Notes under the pieces: model-generated
What the model was told of the DNA's origin: nothing
Databases searched by the model: none
What the model saw: the letters and a program-made list of their open reading frames with translations, nothing else
Part shown: positions 20,235-30,537 of the stretch, in pieces
How positions within the stretch are numbered: position 1 is the first letter of the stretch
How the letters are laid out: every line of letters starts with the position of its first letter
Made by a program: the position numbers and the translations under genes
NCBI GenBank assembly: GCA_948099385.1
Contig: CANUEZ040000116.1
Location: forward strand, 10,608,001 to 10,672,000
Reading direction: 5' to 3'
DNA: 64,000 bases
From: Fasciola hepatica
Taxonomy: Eukaryota; Platyhelminthes; Trematoda; Plagiorchiida; Fasciolidae

Positions 20235-22019
20235 ATGCCAAGGAAAGGATCAAAGGCAGTCGAACCCGGACAGGAAGTAATACGGCAAGTCTCTGGGGAG
20301 GTTTTGGGTACTTATGATTCTTTAGCTAATGCTAGATCGCCTAGTCCTGTCAGTGCTAGCTCATGTGTTATTGAAAGCAATATTGATCGTAAGGACGTTG
20401 ATTTATATAAGCTGAGAATAATAGAACTAGAGCAACAGTTACTTTCGGCTAGACTACAGGCGCATGAAGCAGAGAAGTGTACACAGAAACAGCGAGAGTA
20501 TAGGACCAGTGACTTCGACACTTCCGATAGGTTAGAGTGCAATAAGGTAGGGAACCCCACGCAGGTCGCCGACTACAAACCACCATCGATCGATCTGCCT
20601 AGAGTGGAGTTAACGGTTTTCGACGGGCGAGCTGAGCAATATTGCAAGTTTGTCAAACAGTTCGAGACGTTCGTTGAAAACAAGGTAACCGACCCTGGGC
20701 AAAGGCTTCTTTACCTTACTCACTACTGCCGAGGCCGAGCGCGAGAAGCTATCGACGGATGCACCATGCTCGATCCAGAACAAGGCTACACTAGGGCAAG
20801 AAAGATTCTGAGGGACTTGTTTGGCCAACCTTTCAAAGTAGCCCGTAACCTAATAGAGGGCGTGATGGCAGAGGCAAAGAAAACCAAGGGCGACGTCTAC
20901 ACCATGGCCGACCTGGTGATCAAGATGCAGAACTGCTCAATAGCCCTCGACCATTTAGGTTACAGAGCTGACCTAGACGCCATGCACACTTTGGAAGGCA
21001 TAGTCCGTCACCTCTCTCCCGAACTACAGGCTCGGTGGGCGGAAGAAGCTGAACGGATAAGCCGAGGCGACAGAGAAGCCAACTTCGAAGACCTGACTGA
21101 ATACTTAGACAGGCAAACGAAGATAGCTGACAGCAGATTCGGCCGACTTATCCGGGACAGCAACCGAGCAAACAAGCCCGGTACTAGCCAAGTCCAAACC
21201 CCTGTACGGGAACATCCAAAGTACCAGCCTTGGACCAACACACACGTCATTTCACGAGATGCTACGGCGAAACCAAATTGCAGATCCTGTGGTACTAGCC
21301 ATGGCCTACCAGAATGCCCCAAGTTCGGCAATGCCACAATAGACGAACGGTGGGGAATGGCGAGGATGGCAGGAGCATGTTTCATCTGTCTCAACACCAC
21401 GCACCGGGCAGCAGCCTGTAGAACAAGGAATCGATGTGGTTACGAGGGCTGCACGGGCAGACACCATCGGCTGCTGCATCAGGCGAGAATAACCATATCC
21501 GAGGCGAGTGCCAAGCCCAGCGTGATTTGCTCAACTTCACAATCTGCCAGTAAACCGGTACGTTTAGGCGTAGTGGCCGTGGGAGTAGTGACTCCGACTG
21601 GGATAGCCAAGGCGTTGGCTTTCGTTGATAGTGGATCCGACACCACTTTAGTGAAAGAGCGGTTTGCCGACAAACACCAACTGGCTAAAGGTGCGACGTC
21701 GTTAGCAGTGAGCACGGTGGGCGGAACACAGGTAATGACTGCCGGTAGATTAAGGCTGCAACTCATCTCTCTAGACACTAACGAGGAAATTGAACCAACG
21801 GAGGCATTCACGTTAGCGGATCTCCCCATGCGAGCACCAAGGTCGGTGAACGCAATCTTGACTCGATGGCCCCACCTGCAGGATGTAACCGTTGTAGACT
21901 GGGAAGATGATGAGGTGGATCTCCTCATCGGATGCGACGTGCCAGAGGCGCATTGGGTGCTTGACCAAAGAGTGGGCGACCGCCAGGCACCTTATGCCGT
22001 ACGCACGGCTCTGGGATAG
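20235..22019 (+). CDS. BEL-B3 Gag-protease (ends at TAG)
   Basis: 594 codons from ATG 20235 (MPRKGSKAVE), which is preferred because it directly follows the leader and is conserved in B1. Gag shows a capsid-like region and three Cys/His knuckles at residues about 349-415. Protease has DSGS at D465. The frame ends at TAG 22017-22019, which replaces the Trp codon of B2 at residue 595, exactly at the protease/RT boundary. The stop is followed at once by ATG 22020. Either the stop is a defect or expression of Pol depends on readthrough or reinitiation; B1 has the same TAG. Confidence 0.9.
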   Translation: MPRKGSKAVEPGQEVIRQVSGEVLGTYDSLANARSPSPVSASSCVIESNIDRKDVDLYKLRIIELEQQLLSARLQAHEAEKCTQKQREYRTSDFDTSDRLECNKVGNPTQVADYKPPSIDLPRVELTVFDGRAEQYCKFVKQFETFVENKVTDPGQRLLYLTHYCRGRAREAIDGCTMLDPEQGYTRARKILRDLFGQPFKVARNLIEGVMAEAKKTKGDVYTMADLVIKMQNCSIALDHLGYRADLDAMHTLEGIVRHLSPELQARWAEEAERISRGDREANFEDLTEYLDRQTKIADSRFGRLIRDSNRANKPGTSQVQTPVREHPKYQPWTNTHVISRDATAKPNCRSCGTSHGLPECPKFGNATIDERWGMARMAGACFICLNTTHRAAACRTRNRCGYEGCTGRHHRLLHQARITISEASAKPSVICSTSQSASKPVRLGVVAVGVVTPTGIAKALAFVDSGSDTTLVKERFADKHQLAKGATSLAVSTVGGTQVMTAGRLRLQLISLDTNEEIEPTEAFTLADLPMRAPRSVNAILTRWPHLQDVTVVDWEDDEVDLLIGCDVPEAHWVLDQRVGDRQAPYAVRTALG

Positions 22020-25000
22020 ATGTTATACGGTCCAGTAGGGGTACGCGGTTCCGTGAATTACTTATCCGCCGAAACGGACCGCATAGAGTATCATCTGCAA
22101 CGGCTTTATGAAAAGGAGTTTCATGACATTGGGGACGAAAGACCGACGTTGTCTCAAGAGGATCACTTCGCTCTACAAACGGTGCGGCAAGGCTCTAGAG
22201 GCCTCAAAAAACAGTTCGAGGTTCCCCTCCCATGGCGCACACCGGTCGACCCGTGGACTGACAACAGAAATTATGTTCTCCAACGATTACTACGACTAAA
22301 AGAACGCTTCATTCGAGACCAGAATCTGTGGGAACGATACGCGGATTTGATGAAGCGAAACGAGGACCTCGGTTACGTTGAAAGGGTGCCTGTTAACACC
22401 GACAGCAAAAGGGGTATCTGGTATCTGCCTCACCATCCGGTTACCAACCCCAAGAAACCCAATAAACTGCGGGTGGTTTTCGACTGTGCGGCCAAGTTCC
22501 AGGGCAAGTCGTTAAACGATCGCCTACTACAGGGGCCTGACTGGACCACACCACTGATCGATGTTCTGTGCCGTTTCAGAGTGGGTAAAGTGGCTTTGTC
22601 TGCTGACATTAGGGAAATGTTCCATCAGGTGAAGATTCCGGTAGGAGAACGAGATGCTTTGCGTTTCCTGTGGTGGGAAGGGAGCGACCGGGACAATGCA
22701 GTTGTGAATTATAGAATGACCGTCCACCCCTTCGGAGCCATATCGTCACCATTTTGTGCCAACTACGCCCTCCGAGAATCAGCGAACAAACATGGCGATC
22801 TGGTACATCGGACGGTAGTAGAAAGCGTCAGCAGGAACTTCTACGTCGACGACTACCTTGGGTCATTCGATGATGTGGAATCAGCTCTAGAACAGTTCAG
22901 GGGTCTGACGAGATTGCTGGAAGAGGGCGGCTTCCATCTAACTAAATGGATGTCGAACGCTTCGGAAGTGCTGAAGGTCATCCCGTATCACGAAAAGGCC
23001 GAAAGGGTAAGAGATTTGGACGGCTCTCCACTTCCTATCGAGCGCACTTTAGGAATACAATGGGACGCGGAAACGGACGATTTTGTTTTCGAACTGAACG
23101 TTCCCGAGCTGCCAATAACCCGTCGTGGCATACTATCTGCCGTCTCAAGTTTGTTCGACCCGCTCGGTTTCGTCTCACCATGGCTGCTACCCGGAAAGAT
23201 CTTGCTGCAGCGGCTGTGCCGTAAGAAAGTTGATTGGGACCAGTCACTGGACCGAGGGGACCGGCTGGACTGGGAGGAATTTTTGAACACCTTGAAGAAA
23301 TTAGGGGACATAAGAATACCACGATGTTTGACCCCTGGCCATACGACACGGACTGGAGAACTACATGCCTTTTCCGATGCATCCGAAGTCGGTTATGGAG
23401 CTGTGGTTTACGGACGATGGTGCGCAGGAGATGGACAATATACCACGAGGATCCTGTTCGCCAAAGCCCGCGTTGCTCCACTGAAGTCGGTCTCAATCCC
23501 ACGCCTTGAACTCAGCGCAGCCGTGTTGGCAGTCAGGGTGGTGCAAGCTGTGAAGAGATGTTTCGATCTCTACATTTGGTCGGTGAGCTTCTGGACGGAT
23601 TCAACGATAGTACTTTACTACATTAACAACGTACGGAGCCGGTTTAGTACTTTCGTTGCTAACCGGCTCACGATTATCCACGATGAATCGGCCACGCACC
23701 AGTGGAGTCATGTCAGGTCTGGCGATAATCCGGCCGACCTGTGCTCCCGAGGTGCGAACAACTTCAGGCAACTGGACACGTGGACGAGAGGGCCGAACTT
23801 CCTGCAATTGCCCAAACAGGACTGGCCCGTGTTCGAATTAAAACCCCCTACGGAATTGGAACTGGAGATCAAAGGCGTAGTGATAGCAACCAACGTCGTC
23901 GAAGCGTCGCCCATTTTATCGCGACTGGTCAGGTTTTCTTCCTGGATGAAGACGCTTCGTTCGCTAGTTTGGTTAACCAGGTTCAAGATAAGTTTACTAG
24001 TCATGAAAGGGCTACGGCCCTCAGGTCGGATACCGGTCGGCCCGATAGGTCCCGATGAGCTACAAGCGGCAGAGTACGATATTTTCAGAATGATACAACG
24101 CGAGGCTTTCGCCCAAGAACTCAAGAGGGCGGAAGAAGTGGGGCTGACCAATGAAGACATGCCATCTCCAAGAGGCGAGCTGAAGCGCTTAAACCCGAAA
24201 ATCATCAACGGACTGCTGCGGGTGGATGGTAGGCTGACCAACGCCCACCTGAACTTCGACACAAAGTATCCTATACTGCTGCCAGCGAGACAACCCGTAG
24301 TAGAGCTAATGATTCAACACGTCCACGCCATTGAGGGACATGCCGGGGAAAGTCACGTGACGAGCGTCATCCGAAAGCGTCTTTGGTTGTTGAGAGGACG
24401 AGAGACTGTAAAACGCGTGATCCGACGGTGTGTGCAATGCAGGAGACGCAATGCCATAGCAGGCAAACAACTCATGGCCCCGCTACCAGAATGCAGGGTA
24501 ACTACGGGCTGGTGGCCGTTCAGTGACACCGGGTTGGACTATTTCGGGCCCTTGTGGGTCAAGTGCGGGAAAAGATTAGAAAAGCGATACGGATGTATCA
24601 TGACGTGCATGAAATCACGTGCGGTACACCTAGAAGTCGCACATTCGATGACGACCGATTCGTTTCTACGGGCCTTGCAAAGATTTATCAACCGAAGAGG
24701 CATACCGGCCGATATATACTCAGATAATGGATCGAACTTTGTGGGCGCTCAACGGGAATTGCAGCGTTGGCACAAGAACATAAACAGGGACGAACTGCAG
24801 AACCGAACCGTGGCCTACGGCATACGCTGGCATTTCAACCCCCCACAGGCCAGTCACCGAGGCGGCATATGGGAACGCATGATCCGGTCCGCCAGACGGA
24901 TATTGCTGTCAATCATGGAGCAGCAGCCGCCCGACGACGAGACCCTGAACGCCGTCATGACTGAGGTGGAGCGAATCCTGAACAACCGCCCCCTGGTTCC

Positions 25001-25430
25001 AGTATTGAACGGCGACCCCACCCACCTGGCGCTCACCCCAAACGACTTATTGACGCTAAGGTCGAACGAGGGTTTCCAAGGGCCGGTAAACCTTCGTGGG
25101 AGCTACCTCCACGGGTGGAAGCAAGCGAATTATCTGGCCAAGGTCTTCTGGAGGCGATGGCTACGGGAGTACCTACCGGCTTTGCAGACTCGACAGAAGT
25201 GGCTGGCCAAAACAAGACCATTCAAAGTTGGGGACGTGGTTATGATCGCCGACGAACGCGCACATTTCAGCGCTTGGTCTTTGGGAGTAGTTACGGAAAC
25301 CATCAAAAGCACTGACGAAATGATAAGAACGGTGAAGGTGAAGACAGCTAACGGAGTGCTCATTCGTGACATACGCAGTATTAACCTACTCGAGAGCGAA
25401 GACGGAGGAGCTGATAACCCTGTGGCCTAG
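22020..25430 (+). CDS. BEL-B3 reverse transcriptase-RNase H-integrase
   Basis: 1136 codons beginning with ATG immediately after the TAG that ends Gag-protease. In order: RT with YVDD at about 275-278, RNase H with SDASEVGYG (D about 453), integrase H2C2 zinc region, and integrase core D840, D902 (SDNGSNF), E952 (GGIWE), then a basic tail. No internal stop. The product copies element RNA into DNA and integrates it. The sequence is nearly identical to the matching part of B2. An independent ORF starting at this ATG has no Kozak support I can judge; it may simply be the in-frame Met after the former Trp. Confidence 0.92.
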   Translation: MLYGPVGVRGSVNYLSAETDRIEYHLQRLYEKEFHDIGDERPTLSQEDHFALQTVRQGSRGLKKQFEVPLPWRTPVDPWTDNRNYVLQRLLRLKERFIRDQNLWERYADLMKRNEDLGYVERVPVNTDSKRGIWYLPHHPVTNPKKPNKLRVVFDCAAKFQGKSLNDRLLQGPDWTTPLIDVLCRFRVGKVALSADIREMFHQVKIPVGERDALRFLWWEGSDRDNAVVNYRMTVHPFGAISSPFCANYALRESANKHGDLVHRTVVESVSRNFYVDDYLGSFDDVESALEQFRGLTRLLEEGGFHLTKWMSNASEVLKVIPYHEKAERVRDLDGSPLPIERTLGIQWDAETDDFVFELNVPELPITRRGILSAVSSLFDPLGFVSPWLLPGKILLQRLCRKKVDWDQSLDRGDRLDWEEFLNTLKKLGDIRIPRCLTPGHTTRTGELHAFSDASEVGYGAVVYGRWCAGDGQYTTRILFAKARVAPLKSVSIPRLELSAAVLAVRVVQAVKRCFDLYIWSVSFWTDSTIVLYYINNVRSRFSTFVANRLTIIHDESATHQWSHVRSGDNPADLCSRGANNFRQLDTWTRGPNFLQLPKQDWPVFELKPPTELELEIKGVVIATNVVEASPILSRLVRFSSWMKTLRSLVWLTRFKISLLVMKGLRPSGRIPVGPIGPDELQAAEYDIFRMIQREAFAQELKRAEEVGLTNEDMPSPRGELKRLNPKIINGLLRVDGRLTNAHLNFDTKYPILLPARQPVVELMIQHVHAIEGHAGESHVTSVIRKRLWLLRGRETVKRVIRRCVQCRRRNAIAGKQLMAPLPECRVTTGWWPFSDTGLDYFGPLWVKCGKRLEKRYGCIMTCMKSRAVHLEVAHSMTTDSFLRALQRFINRRGIPADIYSDNGSNFVGAQRELQRWHKNINRDELQNRTVAYGIRWHFNPPQASHRGGIWERMIRSARRILLSIMEQQPPDDETLNAVMTEVERILNNRPLVPVLNGDPTHLALTPNDLLTLRSNEGFQGPVNLRGSYLHGWKQANYLAKVFWRRWLREYLPALQTRQKWLAKTRPFKVGDVVMIADERAHFSAWSLGVVTETIKSTDEMIRTVKVKTANGVLIRDIRSINLLESEDGGADNPVA

Positions 25431-26140
25431 TAAACCTTTTTTCACACCAGTAATCGAGGTGGATAAAGAAACACCATATATACCACACAATCTCCGTCAA
25501 ACACGTTGAGGTGCTCGCGGTCCCTTCGTTGACATTACAGGAGGTTCTTTCCGATATGTGGTGATGAGTGCGATTCCATTATACATCCCGATACATACAC
25601 ACATGCACGACGCACTCTACATCCCGTAAACCCATCATACATGAGACAGTGTTCTTTTTTCGCCTTTTGTTGACGCTACCGAATGCCCCTTGCACATGTG
25701 GAAGTAGTGGAGCTGAGGTCACACATGCATGCTACATTTACTCGTTTTCTTGCCACGCGGTCTTTTGTTGACATTGCAGAAAGTCCTCCTTTGATGTGTA
25801 GTCATAACTGTGATTTCATTGTAACCCCGGCACACACACACACACGCACACACACACACACACACACACTCAAGCGCGTACATCCAGGACCGGACGGCCC
25901 CGTACGAGGACAACGTCTATGTGACCATTCACGCCCGCCATCGGTCATTTGGTCTTGTGGAAGATGTAGACTAGCCTCACGTCTATGTAGCCAATGGGTT
26001 AGGTGCGACCAGTAGTAGAACGTCGACGACGAGCATTAGACGCGCGCACTGACAGCAGGGCCTAGGCAAGTAGGAAGAATCAGTACCTTTATACCGAACC
26101 TTTGACTTTGCTAAGGATACAGGAGGATTTTGGTGGGCGG
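25431..26140 (+). other. BEL-B3 3' noncoding region
   Basis: Same organisation as B2 15813-16522, including the CA/CGCA run at 25831-25869 and a purine-rich tract abutting the 3' LTR. No envelope gene. Confidence 0.8.
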
Positions 26141-26519
26141 TGTAACAGCCGGTCGTGGAAAATCCCCCTTTTTCCCTCGCGATTCAGTGTTTTTTCCCAA
26201 CATCACTCATTTCCATACACTATTGACTTGTCTTTACGAACTGGTTGTTTTTCTGGACCAATTGTTGTTTGTTCGCGCCCAGAGCGCTATTTTGGCACAT
26301 CCTTGTTCAGGACCTGCGTGACGCACGTGCTGTCTGCTCACACGCTGCTATTCGGTTTCTCGTTGTTGAGACTTTGTGATCGTATTATTGAGGTTTGTAT
26401 ATTGTTTATGTCATTGTTTATTTTAATAATCTAGTATCGTAGAATTATCACGGATAATCGCCTTCTGATTTCGGGATCCGTTGCGAATTTGGCTACGCAT
26501 TGCTCAAACGGTCGTAACA
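26141..26519 (+). repeat. BEL-B3 3' LTR
   Basis: 379 bp; by eye identical to 19814-20192. Confidence 0.96.
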
Positions 26520-27456
26520 CAGGGTGACTACGGGCTGGTGGCCGTTCAGTGACACCGGGTTGAACTATTTCGGGCGCTTGTGGATCAAGTGCGGGAAAAG
26601 ATTAGAAAAGCGATACGGATGTATCATGACGTGCATGAAATCACGTGCGGTACACCTAGAAGTCGCACATTCGATGACGACCGATTCGTTTCTACGGGCC
26701 TTGCAAAGATTTATCAACCGACGAGGCGTACCGGCCGATATACACTCAGAAAATGGGTCGAACTTTGTGGGCGCTCACCGTGAATTGCAGCGTTGGCACA
26801 AGAACATAAACAGGGACGAACTGCAGAATCGAACCGTGGCCTACGGCATACGACGGCATTTCAACCCCCCACAGGCCAGTCACCGAGGCGGCATATGGAA
26901 GCGCATGATCCGGTCCGCCAGACGGATATTGCTGTCAATCATGGAGCAGCAGCCGCCCGACGACGAGACGCTGAACACCGTCATGACTGAGGTGGAGCGA
27001 ATCCTGAACAACCGCCCCCTGGTTCCAGTATTGAACGGCGACCCCACCCACCTGGCGCTCACCCCAAACGACTTATTGACGCTAAGGTCGAACGAGGGTT
27101 TCCAAGGGCCGATAAACCTTCGTGGAAGCTACCTCCACGGGTGGAAGCAAGCGAACTATCTGGCCAAGGTCTTCTGGAGGCGATGGCTACGGGAGTGCCT
27201 ACCGGCTTTGCAGACTCGACAGAAGTAGCTGGCCAAATCAAGACCATTCAAAGTTGGGGACGTGGTTATGATCGCCGACGAACGCGCACATTTCAGCGCT
27301 TGGTCTTTGGGAGTAGTTACGGAAACCATCAAAAGCACTGACGAAATGATAAGAACGGTGAAGGTGAAGACAGCTAACGGAGTGCTCATTCGTGACATAC
27401 GCAGTATTAACCTACTCGAGAGCGAAGACGGAGGAGCTGATAACCCTGAGGCCTAG
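26520..27456 (+). pseudogene. BEL-B1 integrase C-terminal part
   Basis: Continues the B1 frame after B3 (target copy CAGGG 26520-26524). The integrase core begins TTGWWPFSDTGL. The first Asp of the DDE set, at the TGLDYFG position of B2, is Asn here (TGLNYFG), and SDNG has become SENG. The Glu is in GGIWK, so it is Lys. TAG 27226-27228 replaces a Trp codon. All three catalytic positions are altered, so this integrase would be inactive. Confidence 0.9.
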
Positions 27457-28149
27457 TAAACCTTTTTCACACCAGTAATCGAGGTGGATAAAGAAACACC
27501 ATGTATACCACACAATCTCCGTCAAACACGTTAAGGTGCTCGCGGTCCTTTCGATGACATTACAGAAGGTTCTTTCCGATATGTGGTGATGAGTGCGATT
27601 CCATTATACATCCCGATACGTACACGCGCGCACGACGCACTCTACATCCCGTAAACCCATCATACATGTGACAGTGTTCTTTGTTTGCCTTTGTTGACGC
27701 TGCCGAATGCCCTAGCATATGTGGAAGTAGCGGAGCTCAGGTCACACATACATGCTACATTTACTCGTCTTCTTGCCACGCGGTCTTTTGTTGACATTGC
27801 AGAAAGTCCTCCGTTGATGTGTAGTCATACCTGTGATTTCATTGTAACCCCGGCACACACACACACGCACACACACACACAAGCACGTACATCCAGGACC
27901 GGACGGCCCCTTACGAGGACAACGTCTATGCGACCATTCACGCCCGCCATCGGTAATTTGGTCTCGTGGAAGATGTAGACTAGCCTCACGTCTATGTATC
28001 CAATGGATTAGGTGCGACCAGTAGTAGAACGTTGACGACGAGCATTAGACGCGCGCACTGACAGCAGGGCCTAGGCAGGTAGGAAGAATCAGTACCTTTA
28101 TACCGAACCTTTGACTTTGCTAAGGATACAGGAGGATTTTGGTGGGCGG
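27457..28149 (+). other. BEL-B1 3' noncoding region
   Basis: Homologous to the B2 and B3 3' regions but with a shorter CA/CGCA run (27853-27882). It ends with the purine-rich tract before the 3' LTR. Confidence 0.75.
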
Positions 28150-28526
28150 TGTAACAGCCGGTCGTGGAAAATCCCCCTTTTTCCCTCGCGATTCAGTGTT
28201 TTTCCCAACATCACTCATTTCCATACACTATTGACTTGTCTTTACGAACTGGTTGTTTTTCTGAACCAATTGTTGTTTGTTCACGCCCAGAGCGCTACTT
28301 TGGCACATCCTCGTTCAGGACCTGCGTAACGCACGTGCTGTCTGCTCACACGCTGCTATTCGGTTTCTCGTTGTTGAGTCCTTGTGATCGTATTATTGAG
28401 GTTTGTATATTGTTTATGTCATTGTTTGTTGTAATAATCTAGTATCGCAGAATATCACGGATAATCGTCTTTTGATTTCGGGATCCGTTGCGAATTTGGC
28501 TACGCATTGCTAAAACGTTCGTAACA
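28150..28526 (+). repeat. BEL-B1 3' LTR
   Basis: 377 bp. Differs from 8416-8792 at about four sites by eye; followed by the CATGG target copy. Confidence 0.95.
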
Positions 28527-28531
28527 CATGG

Positions 28532-29181
28532 TGCGCTCGGTTAGAAGAGTACTTCTTTCAATTTGTGACGAGCAGCCGATGACTGACGAAATATTGTTGA
28601 CATTCCTTACGGAAAGTGAGCGGATAGTAAACGGACGACCGCTAGTGCTTTGACCTCGGACTGTCGTGATCTGCCAGTACTCACGCCCAATAACCTACTT
28701 ATCCTGAGGGCGAACCCACGAGATATTCCGTCGGATTCGTTGCGCGAAAGACTGGTTCGTCAGTGGAGGCAGGAAAACTACCTAACATCTGTGTTTTGGA
28801 AGAGATGGATCAGGGAATATCTTCCACTGTTGCAACAGCGGCAGAAGTGAATGACTTGAGAACGCAACTTTAGATCGGGTGATGTAGTGCTACTAGTTTC
28901 GGAGGCTTTGCCGGTGGCCGATAGGAGTCATCGAAAGGATCTCGGTTTCGGACGATGTTTTTGTGCGAACGGCAACAGTGCGAACTGATGAAGGATTAGT
29001 GCTCCGTGACATTGGAAAGCTTTGTCTTATAGGAGGCGAACCGGACACTGGTGGTGTAAGTTCAGAGGCCAATTGTTCCCAAGTGGGAGGCGGGTATTCG
29101 GATCTGCCGAATAGGGAGGGACCACTGGGAGTTGATCCACTTGTCAGAATGGGATCTGCTATTGACGGTGATTCGTTATAG
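28532..29181 (+). pseudogene. BEL-A integrase C-terminal end
   Basis: Resumes BEL-A after the B1 nest. Fragments match the end of the BEL-B integrase (RQWRQENYLTSVFWKRWIRE near 28760-28820, then RSGDVVLLVSEALP near 28876, then RDIGKLCLIGGE near 29005). A stop at 28849-28851 and frame changes break it. TAA/TAG-type lesions agree with the decay of the upstream part. Confidence 0.85.
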
Positions 29182-29271
29182 GTATTGGGGTACCGTAGGG
29201 CGAGCCGATGCATGAGGCCGACCGCATCTAGCGGTGCACGAGAAAAATCCGGGTCGGATAATGGGGGCCGG
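29182..29271 (+). other. BEL-A 3' noncoding end with polypurine tract
   Basis: Short noncoding tail ending in a G-rich stretch (ATGGGGGCCGG) directly before the 3' LTR, the expected plus-strand primer site. Confidence 0.55.
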
Positions 29272-29695
29272 TGTAAAGGAGTTCGGGAAGCCCGTTCCAT
29301 GCATTAGCATCCATATTGCAAACGACATTTATCATTCGTATGAACTATCTTTGCTGGAATTCTTATTGTTTGTTTTATTTCTCTAAATCTTTGTCACAAA
29401 CCGGACTCCTACCGTTGCCTCGAGCGAGAGTCGCTCAGCTTGAATGCCGTTGTGACTGTATTTGGTAATCTCATCTTCTGTATCTAACCTTTTGTTGTAA
29501 CCCAGCTGCAGTTGTTGATTTGTTGTACAAATTGGAGCGAAAGTGCCAGAAGGAATAATATTGAGGTTTGATTATTGTAAAATTAATTGATTTCTTGTAT
29601 ATAGTACCGTAGCTATTTGGAATGGGCTTTGTTTTGAGTTGTGTCGAAATTGGTTGCTACGCGTCGTTCGAACATTGCGGTGACTGGACTGTACA
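29272..29695 (+). repeat. BEL-A 3' LTR
   Basis: 424 bp, TGTAAAGG...TGTACA. It matches the 5' LTR except for about five differences near the 3' end and is closer to the solo LTR in the right arm. Confidence 0.95.
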
Positions 29696-30537
29696 CAAAT
29701 CCTCCATCTCCGTTTCGTAACTTTGTCCCTCCCTGCCCCCAGACACCAACCATCCATACTATAGCCCCAGCATGCCTCCGCTCCCCTCCACCAGCCCTCA
29801 TCAAACCCTGAAGTACCACGTACGTGCCCCAGCAGGTACTCCAGGTTCGTACCTGTACCGCGCCTCCTCGCTCCACCTCACCACTTACCGGCTCTCTTGT
29901 CTTTCATGGGCCTCCAAGCCTTTCCTAATTTCACCACTCACTCCTCGCCCCCACCCCACACTACTTCCCAGTTTCTCTCCCAAATACCTTCACCCCCAAG
30001 CCGACCTACCGGCCTTATACTGACTCTGCCCAACAGGTAGGTTACCCGCAGTCAAGATCTCGTTTTTATCCTGACCGGTGCCCTCCGCACCCGTGGCCAT
30101 ATCGCTAGTCGCCCTATGGACCGTATCGATGAACTTTCACAGACCTATATCGCTGATCGCTCCCCACTCGATGTCACGTACTTTAGTACCTTACACCATG
30201 CCTTCCCTCCTGCCCACCCCGCTTCGACAGATATTCCTAACCTCTCACTTTGCCATGTCGTGCCCCCCCCCTTCTCCGGTCCACATCAACGGTGTGATGC
30301 ACACCCACCGTATTGATAACCCACAGCGATCCGCTGCGCCAAATGCTAACGCTTCTCCTACTTTCCGTCCCCCTTCCAACACAGCCCGCCCCCTTCCACT
30401 GACTCTCTATCCCTACTGAGGCCCAACTCCTATCGCCACAGAGATCCCAATAGTCTTGCACCTGGCATCCATGCTTTGCGCACACCGACACCGAACTCAT
30501 TCCTACTAGTTCTCATTAACGCACGATCAATAACTAG
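29696..30537 (+). repeat. Left arm of giant inverted repeat, inner segment (LINE 5' region)
   Basis: Inverted partner is 37474-37357 followed, after removal of BEL-C, by 33256-32535 (p+q=63072 for the latter). Sequence is Pro/Ser-rich LINE leader in all frames. It carries CCACG at 29816-29820, the unoccupied version of the site where BEL-C inserted in the right arm. A small indel lies near 29780. Homology ends at about 30537 just inside the endonuclease start. Confidence 0.93.

Larger units (their letters stand above)
19814..26519 (+). mobile_element. BEL-B3: recent BEL/Pao retrotransposon nested in BEL-B1
   Basis: A 6706-bp element with 379-bp LTRs (19814-20192, 26141-26519) that look identical by eye, and a perfect CAGGG duplication. 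It is extremely similar to B2 over its whole length. Its start ATG is intact, but one TAG divides the coding region into two abutting frames. Confidence 0.97.
8416..28526 (+). mobile_element. BEL-B1: BEL/Pao retrotransposon inserted in BEL-A, itself carrying B2 and B3
   Basis: LTRs 8416-8792 and 28150-28526 are both 377 bp (TGTAACAG...GTAACA) and the element is flanked by CATGG duplications. LTR divergence is about four differences by eye, so B1 is older than B2 and B3. Coding pieces are 8834-10194, 16903-19813 and 26520-27456, interrupted by B2 (at GTGAC) and B3 (at CAGGG). Several in-frame stops make it inactive. Confidence 0.95.
3159..29695 (+). mobile_element. BEL-A: BEL/Pao LTR retrotransposon, decayed, carrying nested insertions
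   Basis: Two 424-bp LTRs (3159-3582 and 29272-29695), each starting TGTAAAGG and ending TATACA or TGTACA, bracket a degenerate gag-pol on the plus strand. The flanks show an imperfect 5-bp target duplication (ccaat on the left, caaat on the right). The internal region is split at 8415/28527 by BEL-B1; without that 20.1-kb nest the element would be about 6.4 kb. The LTRs differ at about five positions by eye, all near the 3' end. Multiple stops and frameshifts and a lost RT aspartate make it non-coding. It landed in a CR1-like LINE. Confidence 0.93.

Noticed and set aside
17332..27228. G-to-A hypermutation or RIP-like process making TGG stops in BEL-B1
   Set aside because: Three Trp codons became TAG/TGA, but other differences from B2 show no obvious strand or type bias by eye.
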